In this document: piece after piece, positions 33,222 through 45,787 of the stretch
Layout of the letters: every line of letters starts with the position of its first letter
How positions within the stretch are numbered: position 1 is the stretch's first letter
DNA from: Dendrolimus kikuchii
Taxonomy: Eukaryota > Arthropoda > Insecta > Lepidoptera > Lasiocampidae
Direction: 5' to 3'
DNA length: 64,000 bases
NCBI GenBank assembly: GCA_019925095.2
Contig: CM034392.1
Coordinates: 23,223,887-23,287,886 of the forward strand
Notes under the pieces: model-generated
Database searches by the model: none
What the model was told of the DNA's origin: nothing
What the model saw: only the letters and a program-made list of their open reading frames with translations
Translations under genes and position numbers: made by a program

Positions 33222-36200
33222 ATGGCGGTAACGAATGCTATGTTCCTTTTCGAAGTGGTTGTACAAAAAGTTACCAGTTTGGTCGAGAGTAGATTTTTAG
33301 TTATAAGAAGCGATTTCGCAGACATATTTTCTCTGGAACTTAAAGACCCTAAACAGATGCACATAGTAATACCTGAGCCACCTCCTCTGCCACCAGAACC
33401 ACCTCGTAAAAAAGGGAAAAAGAAAAAGCCACCAAAACCAAAAAAAGGGAAAAAGGGTGCAGTTGTGTTACCTCCTCCAGAACCAGTAATTCAATCTGGG
33501 CAATCTGTGTTATTTTCTAGTACTGCTGAATTCCTTATACAAAGCATGAAGAAATTCCCCCTGGAAGTTTCACTCTGGAGTAAAGAGGACAATTTAGTTT
33601 ATATTGGTGCTACTTATATACCATGGGATCCCATTTTCTTGGCCTATTTGGAGAAGATTTGTAATTGTCAGATGCCAGAAGCTGTGACATTAAACGAAGA
33701 GTACAACATATTTGAGGAGGGTACTGCAAAACTAATGGCAAAGTTAGGTGTCCAAATAAAATTGTCTTATCTAACTGATAAAGTTACTACAGCATTTCGG
33801 ACCTTGTCTGAAGATCCAACTGTGAAGAAAGTTTTATACACTGGCATCAACTCGAAAACTACATCTTACATTTGTACAATGAAAACTACTGATGAAGATT
33901 TTGAAGAGAACTCAAATAAAATAGCGAACAACTATATTGTTGATAAACCTAAGGTTCCCAAGGTTGTATATGCAAGTTTCAAAAACGCTCCGGGAGCTAA
34001 CCTTACGTTCTTCAATGACGGAGACTACTGTTGCATGGGTAACGCTGATAAACCCCCAGAATCGATATACAAAGCACCAGAGACATGTCCTGATATTGAT
34101 TTTATTGTCGACTACGTTAGGAAGATTATTGTTTCTTGTAACGATAATATGAGAATGTTAACACCTAGGCCCACTATTAGACCCCGAGTCAAAGCTACTG
34201 ATATTGACAGACTTTGCTATTGTAAAGAAACCTCCTGGCCAGATGGAAAATTAGCTGAATCCTTTAAGAAAGAAGTACAAGGGGGTCCTTGTCCAATTTG
34301 CATAGGAGCTGGAAAAAAACCAGAAGGCCGTGGGGCGACTTTCGATATTGGAAACATCAGAGGACCATGTGGCCGAGCAGATTGTAAAATCGCTAGAGAT
34401 TTAAGAGCTTATATTGAGAATTTAGTTGAGGAAGACAATAAAGAATTTGAAATAGGTGAAATAGTTGGTCCATGCGGAAGTAAAACTTGCACTCTAGCTG
34501 AAAAGGTACATCAATTCCTTCGCCACGAGGGACCCTTTGCTCAAATGAATACAATGGAAGGTCTGTCGACACAATGTGCTTGTCTAAAAACTATGCAAGA
34601 TGCTTTCATAAAACAATCATCTTCATGCGACTCTGATTGCGCTAAGGATTGTCAAGAAACCGGAAGCGACGAAAGTAAATGCGAAGGAAATACATGTCCT
34701 TTTAAAACTGATGAAAAAAAAGTTTACGACGTCTATTATTTTACTGTTGCATATGATTTTGATAAAAATTCAGATGGAACTTCATCTCCAGTATCAGGAT
34801 CTTCAAAGTTCAAATACTGCGGGACTGACTGTCCAAGTGTAAAACATTCGGAGAATGCAATGACTTGTTCTAAAAGTAGATGTTCGACGACTGATAAAAA
34901 AGATGAAACCGAAGATTCGAAGTGTCAGACGCCAGTATGTCCAGATAAACAACAGTATCCTGCAAGCCCTGCGGATAGCGAAGTTGTGATTAATTTGTCA
35001 GATATACACAATCCCTGCTGTGTTAAGTCTTGTGACGCTGCTGACAAAGTAAAAGACTTTATCGTGGATGCTGTAACAAGTAAGAAACCTAAGAAAGCGG
35101 TGGATGAAGACCCTTGTTACTGCGACTGTGTATGTGATTTCAAATTTACTAATAAAACAACATACTGCGCTGTATGTGGTGGATATGAGTGTTTAGGGGC
35201 AGATATGATAAATCAACCAGAATACGCTAAACCTCACCCTTGTCCTGTATATCATAAGTTGTATGATAAAAAGTACATAAAGGTTGAAAGTCCCTTTCCT
35301 GATGAGAATCAAAAAAAGGCTCCTGTTACTACAAGCATAAAGAGTTCGAAAACAATAACTTCTAAGGGCGTGGCTGTAACCGAGGGACGAAAATTGACTT
35401 CTTCACGTTCGATGAAAAGTTTATCAGATAAGAAAAGCGAGAAAAAAGATATAGGCGAAGAAAAAGCAAAGAAAGTTAAGCAAGAGAAGACGAAAATTGA
35501 TAAAATAGCACCTAGTGTTGAGAAACAGCGTGGGTATTTTATATTTATAATTTAATAGAGCAATCCACCCAGTTTCATGTTTTTGATCTTTGGATACAAG
35601 GCCCATGGAACTACCCATTCTCCGGGATAACACTTATCTGTTTATGCCCGGAAAGTATATACGTCTACTTTTGACAAAATTTCATGGGAAATCATTTATC
35701 CTCGCTACCGTTAAGTTCGAAATATTATTACACGGAAATTATCAGATTTTCTGGAATTAAAGTATAACCTACGGTTATCCTTATATTTGAAAGTTTATAT
35801 ACGTACACTAAACTTAACGTAAAAACAAAACGTTGTATAGGCTCCATGGTTCCACGACTTTTATCGATGGCGTAATATTTTTTTGATAAGTACCAAAGAA
35901 CTTTCATGCTGTCTTGCTAACTCGTAATCGTCGTATCTTTGTTCTTCGTCCGATTTCTAAACAGTTCCAAAGGAAGATAACAGCCTAGTTTCCAAATTGT
36001 ATTGAACTACACTGTTTTCAAACTAAGACAATCAAAATAATTATAACAATTGAAAAATTGTTTATTTTCCAGCACCATTTCCAATAGAACCTAAGATTGA
36101 AATGAAGTACCCGTACCCACCGGTACCGAAACATATGGGATGGAACTGGACAGCTGAAGATATACCCGGTATGAAGGTAATCACGAAAAATTTTAAATTC

Positions 36201-38143
36201 TCTTTATAAACGTTTATAAAAGCACACACAGGGAAACAGGCATCGAGAAACGTAACTGAAGTTGTTTTTATGTAACATATCTACATGAATATGATCATAT
36301 GCGTATGCATGTAATGAAATCAGCAAGTCTTACTTCAGAAATTTTGTACCAGTAAATAATAAAATATAAATAAAAAGCCTCTATTCTACCGTCATATTAC
36401 AAAATTTAGGTTACATCAATAAATTGTTACGTAAATTCAAAAATATCTCAAATTAATAAAAACTTTGTATATCCTTTTCTAAAAAAATTAATACATTATT
36501 ATTTATCTACGAAAATGTTGTACCTGTAGTAAAATAAATGAGTAATTTTTATAACAAATGATTTCGCATAACATCTTCTGGTTTTATTATATATGTGATT
36601 CTTAGACTTTGTTTATTTGATAGTTTTTTTAAAATATTGTTTATTTCAGCCACGTCCTAAATGGCGCCCAGGGGCATGCAACAAGATTCTAGTAAGACGT
36701 TATCGAGCAATGCGCGAAGGTATCGACACAATCGCAAAAAAGAAACGGGCAATGATGCAAAAAAAGAAAAAGGTAGAAATGAAGCCAACCCTGGTAGTTG
36801 CAAAACACGATGGCGAGTACACAGTGTCTATGGAAGTTTTCAAGAAATATTCAAAAGAACGTCTCGTCTTTCAATACCCATATGAAGAGAAAAATCCAAT
36901 AGTGTACACAATTGGAAAGACTGAAGAAGAAAAGCTAAAGATACAAAAACAAAGGGAGAGAAGAGAACGTAGAGATACAAGGCGGAAAAGCAGATTGCTT
37001 CAATCTACTTTTAGAGATAGGTGTCAAGAGATTTGTTTGAAGGCATATAACCAAGCTATTGGGTTGCTGCCATTACCAAATCCGAATGATCCCGAATGCC
37101 CTTGTCAAACTGCTGTTCCAGGAGATTTTAGTCCGGTGATAGACTCTTGCTCGTGTTCTGACGAAGGAACAATATCTAGTGACGACACGGATGGTGACGA
37201 GTGGACTATCGAGTTTAGTCCACCTGCAGCCCGATTCAACCCCAAAGCAAAACACCCTCCTATTCTTATGGAAAATGAAAGCCAGTACAGTTATTTGGAC
37301 TACAAAGTGAAAGTGCTTGATAAATCTGGTAACCCGGTCCCAAGGTTCTTTAAAGGACCTGATGGAAAGCAAGTATGTAGTGATCTCGGGGGTTTTTGGG
37401 GCCTTGATAAGGTATGGCTTGAAATTAACAAAGACGGTTACATAGGTCCAGATAATCGATGGGTACCAATGAATTTCATTGGACCAGACGGTATGTTCTA
37501 TTCAGCTGAGGAAGGTTCTTTTACTGATAATTCAGGTCAGCAATTAAAAATCGGTATAGATGGATATATTGATAAGGATAACAAGTGGGCTTGGTATTCA
37601 AAACAACGAGGTGCTAGGGGTATAAAGTCGAAGTCAACTGTAACAGCGTCTACTGTGGACGCTAAGAAAGCGAAAGTTGAACCATCTGCTAAAGATAAGG
37701 CTGAAATTATCACGCCCAAAGATGATAAAAAATCATCACCCTCAGTAACACCATCAGGGAAAGGAAAAGAAGATAAGGTCAAAAAGGCTGTTTCTTATTC
37801 ATCAGGTAAAGCAAAAACGCCTTTAGTAATGAACGTATCAGTAAACTACGAAAGAAATAGGTTACCAAGAATAACTCAAGTTGACCGTACAAAGTATATG
37901 GATCCCACAAAATTGGCGAAGTATAAAGAAATTATGGAAGGACTGCAAATTTATGACGACTTGGGTGAATTGAAACCACCCATGAAAACAAACAGAGCCT
38001 CAAACACGCCAAGGAAGAAAATATCGCCATACACAATGCAAAGGTACAATAATACAAAGTCTTTGGCTATTGTTAATTCGTTTGGGAAAAAATCAAGTGC
38101 ATCTTCAAAATCTGGTAATACTAATGCCCCTTTAATTAGATAA
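33222..38143 (+). CDS. Gene A: large insect protein of unknown function (probably DUF4776-like)
   Basis: Three exons: 33222-35529, 36073-36176 and 36650-38143, GT-AG introns, phases 1 and 0, giving 1301 aa. The first intron donor is C|GTGGGT; the open frame continues into the intron for only 9 more codons. Residues 1-50 form a conserved head (AMFLFEVVVQKV...LVIRSDFADIF) shared with gene B. A Pro/Lys-rich stretch (about 50-85) follows, then SVLFSSTAEFLIQ...FPLEVSLWSK...YIPWDP. A Cys-rich middle has three PC[GC]-x3-C-x2-A units (about 373, 408, 590) and a CYCDCVC...YCAVCGGYE cluster (about 631), which look metal-binding. A short second exon encodes HMGWNWTAEDIPGMK. The C-terminal part has GNPVPRFFKGPDGK and repeated GPDG/GIDGYID turns (about 1030-1110), and the tail is basic. 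I recall a Pfam family DUF4776 in such insect proteins but cannot verify it. No enzyme motif. Head-to-tail with gene B. Confidence 0.9.
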
Positions 38144-38524
38144 AAATTCCAATATACGTGGTTCAAGACATATTTACTTTTTAATCGTCTAAAAATTTTT
38201 AATCAAGTAAATTTATGCTGTTTTATTTGAAGGATTTTTATTTATTTATTTTTTAAATCGTTGCTAATAATTATCTTGATTTGGATGTTTATATTTTGTT
38301 CTTTCTTCACGGCCTTAGAATTGAACTGATTCTCCTGAAATTCAGTGTGTATTTACGACTTACTCGTACTTTCGATATTCTCATATTCAAAAACTTCGAA
38401 GTTCACATGCCTATACTGCTTAGGTAGCATGAAAAATGAATAATTATTGTCGACAATAGGGGAACTTTTAATGTCAGATAACGGGATAGTTTTACAATGG
38501 GTACAGATTTGAAATTTACGTATC
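38144..38524. other. Spacer between genes A and B
   Basis: AT-rich 3' flank of gene A; no canonical AATAAA was seen close to the stop. No other feature. Confidence 0.45.
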
Positions 38525-38561
38525 CTATCCTATATACACACACACACACACATACACACAC

Positions 38562-38601
<40 letters not shown>

Positions 38602-38620
38602 GCACGCACGTACGCACGCA

Positions 38621-38652
<32 letters not shown>

Positions 38653-38700
38653 CACATACATACATACATACATATATATACACACACATACACATACATA
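38525..38700. repeat. Compound (CA)n/(GCAC)n/(TACA)n microsatellite
   Basis: CA tract, then GCAC units, then CA, then (TACA)n, which is the tail of the adjacent reverse RTE copy. Long ORFs of Thr-His or Val-Cys here are artefacts. Confidence 0.9.
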
Positions 38701-38905
38701 CATAACTTCACGCCAGTTCCCTTGCGGGGTAGGCACGAACAACAGAGCGCCATTCAGGCTTATTCTTACACACCTCACTTGCTTCTTTGACATTCATAAC
38801 TCTTGTCATGTAAGCTCGTCTGTTCTTAAGGCTCCTGACATCACCTTCTGCTAGTACACGATCAATTTGATCATGGAAGGTGTGTCGTGGCCTTCCACGA
38901 CTTCT
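38701..38905 (-). mobile_element. RTE LINE 3' fragment
   Basis: Reverse complement of the RTE terminus, from 'cataacttcacgccagttcc' to 'ggccttccacgacttct'. The (TACA)n tail merges into the compound microsatellite at 38525-38700. Confidence 0.85.
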
Positions 38906-38940
38906 ATGTATATATGTGTGTGTATATATATATATATATA

Positions 38941-39107
38941 TAATTGAAATCTACGTATATAGTGACTGATCACGATATCTCAGGAACTATAATACCTATA
39001 AACTTGAAATTTGACATGGACCTTCCTTTCGCCACGTAGAGGTCAGCTAAGAACGGTTTTTAGGAAATTTATATCTTACGGCACGCGAAACGGGCGGGTA
39101 TCAGCTA
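38941..39107 (+). mobile_element. Helitron-like element H3
   Basis: 'aattgaaatctacgtatatagtgactgatcacgatatctc' to 'gggcgggtatcagCTAG' before T. Same family as 45634-45787; both follow a TA/AT microsatellite. Confidence 0.55.
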
Positions 39108-39564
39108 GTTTATTATATTAATGTACTTTTGAACGTAAAGTAATTGAAGCCATCTGCAAAATCATAGATTTAATATGAAGCTTCCTATTATAAGAAAATT
39201 TGAAAGGAAAGTATTTGCGCTTTAAAGCGATTTTATGTGTTTCTAATAATAATCGTAATTAATACTTATCTCTCTATATTAATTCTGTTTCTATAAGATG
39301 GTCCTATAATAATTTGGTTTCAATATAAACTAATGACCAAAGGAAAAATACCTCCTTAAAAATATTTATAAAAACTGGCCAATTCATAGTCGTAACCATA
39401 ATGTTTGGTACTTTTTCAAATATGACACCATCTTTGGCAAAATTTAAAATTGCAAGTTTATTATTTTTGTTTTATTCTTCATTTGTATAATTATATGTAA
39501 TTAAAATTTGAAACTAAGTAAATTAAAACAATATATTTATACGTTAAGATAATATTTCGTTAGA
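39108..39564. other. 5' flank of gene B
   Basis: AT-rich, no TE family recognised. It presumably contains the promoter of gene B, but no TATA or initiator could be assigned with confidence. Confidence 0.4.
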
Positions 39565-42500
39565 ATGTCGTTTACGGATTCAATGTTTCTATTTGAAATA
39601 ATGGTTGAAAGTATAAAGAGTACGGTGGACTCTAAGAATTTTTATATACGAAGTCAATTTGCTGATGTATTCACTCTTATCTTGAAAAATCCTAACGATT
39701 TCGAGAGTGATTTATCCAAAAAACCTAAAAAATCCAAGACAAAAAAGAAGAAGATAAAACATGTCAAAGTTGAAAAGTTAAAAGTTAAGGCAGGACAATC
39801 AGTACTTTTTGCTACCAATATTGAAGCATTGTTATTAAACATGACGAGGTACCCCATGGAAGTGTCGCTTTGGAGTAAAATACATCCTGATTGCCTTATC
39901 GCTTCCACTCATATCCCTTGGAGTCCTGTTTATATTGATTATTTAACTAAAGTATACAAGAAATCAAATCCACCTCCTGCGAGAGCTACTGGCGAATACA
40001 ATATATTTGACGAGTATACATCAAGGCGTATGGCTGTAATTAAATTAAACATAAAACTAACACATCTTAAGGATAAAATCACTACTGAATTCAATACCTT
40101 ATCTGAAGATAACTCACAGACGTTTGTGTATACGGGATTTAATTCTAAGCAAACAACGGTCTTGAGTACTATCAAAGAAAACGCTACAAATATTGCAGAA
40201 GACACTGGGATCATTAAAACGATATATGGTAAAGGTAAAAGAAAATTTAAAGAAACTGTGAATGTTAAGCCGAAATATAAAGAGGATAAACTTCTGAGTA
40301 AGCGACTTACAAAATCAGACTCAAATAACAAAACAGATGAAATTAAAGTTACTCAGAATTTCGAAAAGCCAAGTTTTGGATTCATCGTTAAGAGTGACAC
40401 GGATATTGACAAAAGAAAAAAAATAAATGTTATCCAATCCAATTCTTGGTCTTCGGTAACTCAAAATCAGTTTAATGTTTTAAATTATATATTTGATGAT
40501 TCTACTGGTACTTATGGTAACCAAGTTTATTGCGTCAATTATTTTATGGTCGAAAAAGATTTTAATAAACCAAGTGCTTCTTCAAAATCTTCATCTCAGG
40601 CCAATTTATCAGAGAAATCAGAAGACCTTCAAGGGAAGTATAGATTCAGGATATGTGATCCTAAATGTCCTAGTAAAAAAGAAACAGATAACACGTGTTC
40701 TCAGAGTGTTTGTTCATTAGATTTACCTGAAGAAGCAGCTCATCTGATCAGCATTACAAAATGTGAACAAATTGATTGTGATAATAAAAAGGATCGTGAG
40801 CCTACTAACAAAGCAGATGAACGAATTTTAATAGATTTGAGCCAAAGAAAATGTTGTAATATTACTGAGCAAGTAGAGGTTGTTGGAGGTGTTAAAGGAA
40901 ATATGAAATTCGAAGGAGAACCATGCCTTTGCACTTGCGAATGCACATTTGGATTTACCAAGAAGACAACTTACTGTGGAGTGTGCGGTGGATATGAAAA
41001 GATTGGAGAAGAATTAACAAAAGTTCCAAAGATTGATTTACCATTTCCCTGTCCAATATATCATAAACTTGTTGATAAAAATAAACTAAAGACGTGGAGT
41101 ACTTCTGGTAGTGAAAGTAAAAAGAGGGCAGAAGATAGTCAGAAAAGTATAAAAGGGTCTAAATCAGCTCAATCAGATAAACGATCAGTTGCAGATAAGA
41201 GCATTGAGTCCGATAAAGATAATAAAAAGAGCAAAAAGAAAAAGGATGACAGATTCAAATTCAATTATGGTTATCAAGGTATACGTACGTATTGTTATTT
41301 ATTGTTTGAACGTTGTAATAAATATAAACATTTATCTAAATATATTTTTATGATTTCAGCTCCTCAGATTGGGCACAGTCAATGTGCGATGCCATGCACT
41401 GGAACCTTGGGTGCAGTACCCAAGAATATGGGCTGGTTGTGGACTGCTGAAAACATACCTGGTATGAAGGTGAGTATAATAAATTTACTTATTTTGTCAA
41501 CATCTTACTTTGAAAATCTTTTTACTATTCTAGGGTACGGTTATTTCTGACGAAAAATAAATGAATTATTTTTTGCATAATTTATGTCAATAAATTGTTT
41601 GTTTTTTTATTCCTTTTTTTCATAGTTTCGACCTTTATGGAGACCGGGAGCAACTAATAAACACGTAGTCAGATTGCTTAGAATGGCTAAAAATCCTGAT
41701 GAAATACTATCTAAAAAGAGAAAGAAAGACACCGGTAAAAAGAAGAAACCTCTTAAGCGGCCTCTGCTCGTTGTCGAGAAGAAAGATGGAGAGTATACTG
41801 TTACCATGGAAACTATGAAAAATTATTCCAAACCAAGAGCTTTGAATCAAGCACCTTATGAGGATAAACCTGTGCTGACCTATACTATTGGAAGAACTGA
41901 AGAAGAAAATCGTGAAAGGAAACGAAAGAGAGAACGTGTTCAAAGAAGACTAGAAAGAGAACAACGCGAGTTCATTCAAAGTGCCTTTAGAGATATGTGT
42001 AAAGAAATTTGCGTAAAGACATACCAACAAGCTCTCGGAATTCTACCTGGAGCTGAGGAACCTGAATGCACTTGTTACCCGGCACATCCTGATGCTGACC
42101 GAACTAATGTCGATCTGTCGTGTTCATGTTCTGAAGATAAATCTTTGTCAATATGTTCCGATACTGATTTGGATGAGTGGGTACTTGAATTCACACCTCC
42201 AAATGCTTATTTTGACCCTAAATACAAAGGCAAGAAAGTTTTAAAAACTGATAACAGCAGTCAATATACGTATATGGATTATAGGGTCAAGCTTTTGGAC
42301 AGATATGGCAACCCAGTGCCAAGGTTTTTCAAAGGTCCGGATGGAAAACAACAATGTAGCGACTTGGGTGGGTTTTGGGGCCCTGAACGCAACTGGTTGG
42401 AAATAAATTCAGACGGATATATAGGTCCTGATGGAAGATGGGCTCCTAATGCTTTTATTGGTCCTAGCGGGGAGCAAGTCGAAGCTGAAGCCGGCAAATT

Positions 42501-43197
42501 TCAAATTAAGAATGGTGAATGGCTAGTAGTCGGTATTGATGGATATATTGATTCTCAAAGCAAGTGGAAATACTATCCGAAACCACGTTCATTTAAAGCT
42601 CAGAAAAAACGTGTAGGAAGTACTGATAAAAAAGGTGGTGGTGATGAAAAGCCAGGGTATAAACCATCTGAAGCTACATGGAGTTGTTTCGGAGATGCAA
42701 GTCCTAAGCAACTTTCTAAAATGGGTATTACTGGTCACGGCCAAGATAAAAAAATACTGTATAGTACGTTACAAGAAATGTTGACACAAGGGGAAGATGT
42801 TAAGCTACCTCAACCCACCACTATTCCAAAATTAGCACCTACGAAGAAAAGAAGAGGAGGAAAGGGCGGTTTAGCTAGTTTTGATGCTTTTGATTCTCGA
42901 AGTTACTTTTTAGATAGAGCTAAGTGCAAACATCCAATACCACCAGAGAAAGGAATAGTTGCTGTTGATGCTCGCGGTCATAAGACTTACTTTAGGCTGA
43001 AAGATTGTAAGAACAAGAGACCAAAGGAAAGGCTTCAAGATCTAACGAAACAAGGAATAAGTTTAAGTTCTTTCCACGTACCATGTTTAAACTCATTCAT
43101 TAATTCCGAGACAATGAGACAGGAGCAGCAAGCAAGAATAATGGCACTGTCAGCTAAGAGTGTGAAAAGCAAAGGTGTCTCTACGCAAGCAGGCTGA
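39565..43197 (+). CDS. Gene B: paralogue of gene A
   Basis: Three exons 39565-41278, 41360-41469 and 41626-43197, GT-AG introns, same phases (1, 0) as gene A, giving 1131 aa. It shares the head MFLFEIMVESI...YIRSQFADVF, the SVLFATNIEALL...YPMEVSLWSK block, the short exon-2 motif NMGWLWTAENIPGMK, the RPLWRPGATNK start of exon 3, the charged helix ERKRKRERVQRRLEREQREF, and GNPVPRFFKGPDGK with GPDG/GPSG turns (about 830-915). The CLCTCEC...YCGVCGGYE cluster (about 452) is kept. Of the three PCG-x3-C units in gene A, only a degenerate one (near KCCNITEQVEVV) remains, which accounts for part of the shorter exon 1. AATAAA follows at 43321. Unknown function; the low-complexity Lys/Ser stretch before the first intron suggests a flexible linker. 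Confidence 0.9.
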
Positions 43198-43320
43198 AAT
43201 TCTGTGTCCAACTAAAAGTTTTCGATGTGACAATTTGTTGTAAGTTAAATAATGGAACTAAGCAAATGTTTGGTTATGTGTTAAGTCAAATTTGTAATGC
43301 TTTTATGTAACTTTAAGTTT

Positions 43321-43326
43321 AATAAA
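43321..43326 (+). terminator. Candidate polyadenylation signal of gene B
   Basis: AATAAA 124 nt after the gene B stop, followed by T-rich sequence. Confidence 0.6.
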
Positions 43327-43797
43327 TTATTTATTGCAATTATGAATAAGCGAGTTTTTTGTTCAAGACTTTTCATGACTTCGTTAACAAATTAAAGCGT
43401 TAATGCCAGTGATTTGGAAATTATACATTTTTATTGCTCATCATTTCAACGTTGTAATAAAACCTTCAATTTCCTAGGCCAGAGTACATATTCATACAGA
43501 CTCTTACATATTTCTTTCACACGGTCTCCGCCTTCCTCTACCGAGTGAAGCCTCTATCTACTTTTGATGTGTCATAAAATCGAAAGCAATCAATATATCG
43601 TAATTATTTAATATCTTTCTGATTGTGTTTCGTATCTTCTATTCTGCAGATCTCTCGATGTTTTATTTTATGTTATTTTACTGGTGAGTTCTGTTTTTTT
43701 ATTTATTTACATTATTTTTCTTATTATTATAATAAAACAATTAATTAAATTATTAAATCTCTTTTGGTACATTTTATTATTGACAATATGATTTTAG

Positions 43798-44355
43798 GTA
43801 TCCAAGGGCTGGAAACCGGGAGCAATATCAAAGCGTCTTCTTCGATTACTCAACAAAGCAAAAAACAGTCACTCTTTTGTAGAAATAAAGAAGCCATTGA
43901 AAAAACAAAAAAAACAAATCGAAGATAAAGCAACTCTTATCATAAGTAAGAAGAACGGAGAATACAAAATAGAGATGCAAGTGGCCCCATCAAATAAAGA
44001 TTCAAATGAAGAGTATACTCCGATAATATACAGAATAGCAAGAGAGAATAACGAAGATTATGTTAAACAGAAGAAACGAAAAGAACGCCGCTTAATAAGG
44101 CAAATGGTTAAAAATGTCTGGCAAGACCCGTATCATCCAGAAATATGCGAAGAAACATGTCTCAAAGCATACAAACAAGCAATAGGAGCAGTTCCATTTG
44201 ATCCTAACAATCTAGAGTGTATATGTCCTGAAGAGAAAGATGTTGAAACTATCGCTAGCTGTTCTTGCGATGATGCTGATGTCAGCTCCGACTGCAGCTC
44301 CTTAGATCTGGATTGGGAGATACATTTTTCACCTCCAATTGCATGTCAACTGTGA
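43798..44355 (+). CDS. Exon C: truncated third copy of the A/B exon 3 (partial gene, pseudogene or alternative last exon)
   Basis: Starts after an acceptor (attttag|GTATCC) in phase 0, as do exon 3 of genes A and B, and is open for 185 codons to TGA. It aligns with the first half of exon 3: SKGWKPGAISKRLLRLL, a Lys-rich stretch, LIISKKNGEYKIEMQV, ETCLKAYKQAIGAVPF, CSCDDADVSSD and DLDWEIHFSPP. It stops exactly where A and B continue into the GPDG-turn domain. No matching exon 1 or 2 lies in 43198-43797. Because the acceptor phase matches, it could be spliced to gene B exon 2 as an alternative last exon; otherwise it is a partial duplicate. The open frame without decay argues for recent origin or selection. 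AATAAA is at 44567. Confidence 0.6.
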   Translation, partial: VSKGWKPGAISKRLLRLLNKAKNSHSFVEIKKPLKKQKKQIEDKATLIISKKNGEYKIEMQVAPSNKDSNEEYTPIIYRIARENNEDYVKQKKRKERRLIRQMVKNVWQDPYHPEICEETCLKAYKQAIGAVPFDPNNLECICPEEKDVETIASCSCDDADVSSDCSSLDLDWEIHFSPPIACQL

Positions 44356-44566
44356 TATGGTTTTTATAAATGAATTCATTATAAACTTCAACACGGTCTA
44401 GAATAGAATAATGTATAGAAATTGATGTATAAGGAAAATTTTACGAATTACAGTCACTTAGTAAAAATGTAATTTTGAAAGATTTTAAATCCCACGATGA
44501 CGTCACTTGTTGTTCTTTTCTCGATTTTTAACGTTTTAATATTTAATTTTTTTTCTATAAATCTGT

Positions 44567-44572
44567 AATAAA
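44567..44572 (+). terminator. Candidate polyadenylation signal of exon C
   Basis: AATAAA 212 nt after the exon C stop. Confidence 0.45.
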
Positions 44573-44689
44573 TTGAGTCTCAAATTCTCAAAAACTAATA
44601 ATGTTAAATATTCAGTCCTGACGCCTTGACGCCTACGCCAGAGGTGTCAATAGAAGGGGTAGGTCCAAGACATGCTGGCATGGTATGAT

Positions 44690-45024
44690 AAAGGTAAAAT
44701 CAAACTAATCCCACGTACGCTACGTATGTGATGCAATGTGGAAGAGTTGGTGTGCACACTTGTCCGGCGTACACAACGCAAATTGACGTCAGACTCATAA
44801 GTTATTTCTTCAGGTGCTGTTGTGTACAATGTTTTCCGATTCTGAGAGCTATGGTTATCCCCTTCACCGTCCTACGCCGATCTGGATTGATAGACCTAAC
44901 GTTGCATGGGACGCGTGTGATAGCGTTGCGTATGACAAGTGTGTTTCTAATTGAACGGTTTTCATACAAATTCAAGAGTCTAGATGGCATACGTTGTGTA
45001 CGTGGGCTCAGTATGTTTCTACCT
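44690..45024. mobile_element. TIR element T1, copy 2 (empty for SINE-B)
   Basis: 335 bp; ends AAAGGTAAAATCAAAC and GTTTCTACCT with CCCACGTACG / CGTACGTGGG inside form imperfect 40-bp inverted repeats. Reverse complement of 3415-4098 but with a single, uninterrupted 'cataagttatttcttc' where copy 1 carries SINE-B. Confidence 0.65.
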
Positions 45025-45039
45025 CAAACATGCCAATGG

Positions 45040-45155
45040 TCTCACAATAAGGGATAACGACGACGGCGCGAAGTGGAAAATTAAGAAAGCAAGACCCGGG
45101 CTTTGAAGGGGACGCTTCGCACGCAAGCGGGATTTGACACGAGGATGATGATAAA
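45040..45155 (+). mobile_element. Probable LINE/SINE 3' tail
   Basis: 'gcaagacccgggctttgaaggggacgcttcgcacgcaagcgggatttgacacgaggatgatgat' ends in a short GAT repeat, a layout typical of lepidopteran non-LTR 3' ends. Single copy here. Confidence 0.4.
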
Positions 45156-45566
45156 AAAGTTTCCTGTTCATATCGATTACTGAAGGTACTTAAATATGTA
45201 TTTAAGGCTGCAATGAAGGAATAATAAATTCATTTTTATATTCATGTATTCTTTATATAAAATTCATCTATCCGTGAGTATGTCACTGAACCACTAAAGT
45301 CCTTCTAAAATGTTGGACCGATATTGATGAAATTTTTGAAATAATAGGTACTTCTAAAGAATCGTTGTGATTTGAAACTCGAACAAACGAAAAAGCAACA
45401 CTAAAAGGAGATAAACACATACATGTATAGGACTAAGCCTGCTAGAGAATGAGATAGAATACATTATATTATATTTAATCATTTAAACACTATTTTCATA
45501 CAGATAGAATTGGAAATGGTTTGAAGTTTTTCGTTACCTAATACTTCAAATTTCGTGCTTTAAAAC

Positions 45567-45569
<3 letters not shown>

Positions 45570-45634
<65 letters not shown>
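45570..45634. repeat. (TA)n microsatellite
   Basis: Pure TA tract directly at the 5' boundary of the H3 element. Confidence 0.95.
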
Positions 45635-45636
<2 letters not shown>

Positions 45637-45787
45637 GGAAATCCACGTATATAGTGACTCATCACGATATCTCAAGAACTATAATAGCTACTATAGACTT
45701 GAAATTTGGCATGGACCTACCTTTTGCCAAGTAGAGGTCAGCTAAGAATGTATCTTACGACACGCGAAGCGGGCGGGTATCAGCTAG
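45634..45787 (+). mobile_element. Helitron-like element H3
   Basis: 'aatggaaatccacgtatatagtgactcatcacgatatctc' to 'gggcgggtatcagCTAG' (45784-45787) before T. Second H3 copy; cf. 38941-39107. Confidence 0.55.

Noticed and set aside
38403..38793. Overlapping ORFs rich in Thr-His or Cys-Val
   Set aside because: They translate the compound CA/GCAC microsatellite and the RTE tail; no splice or homology support.
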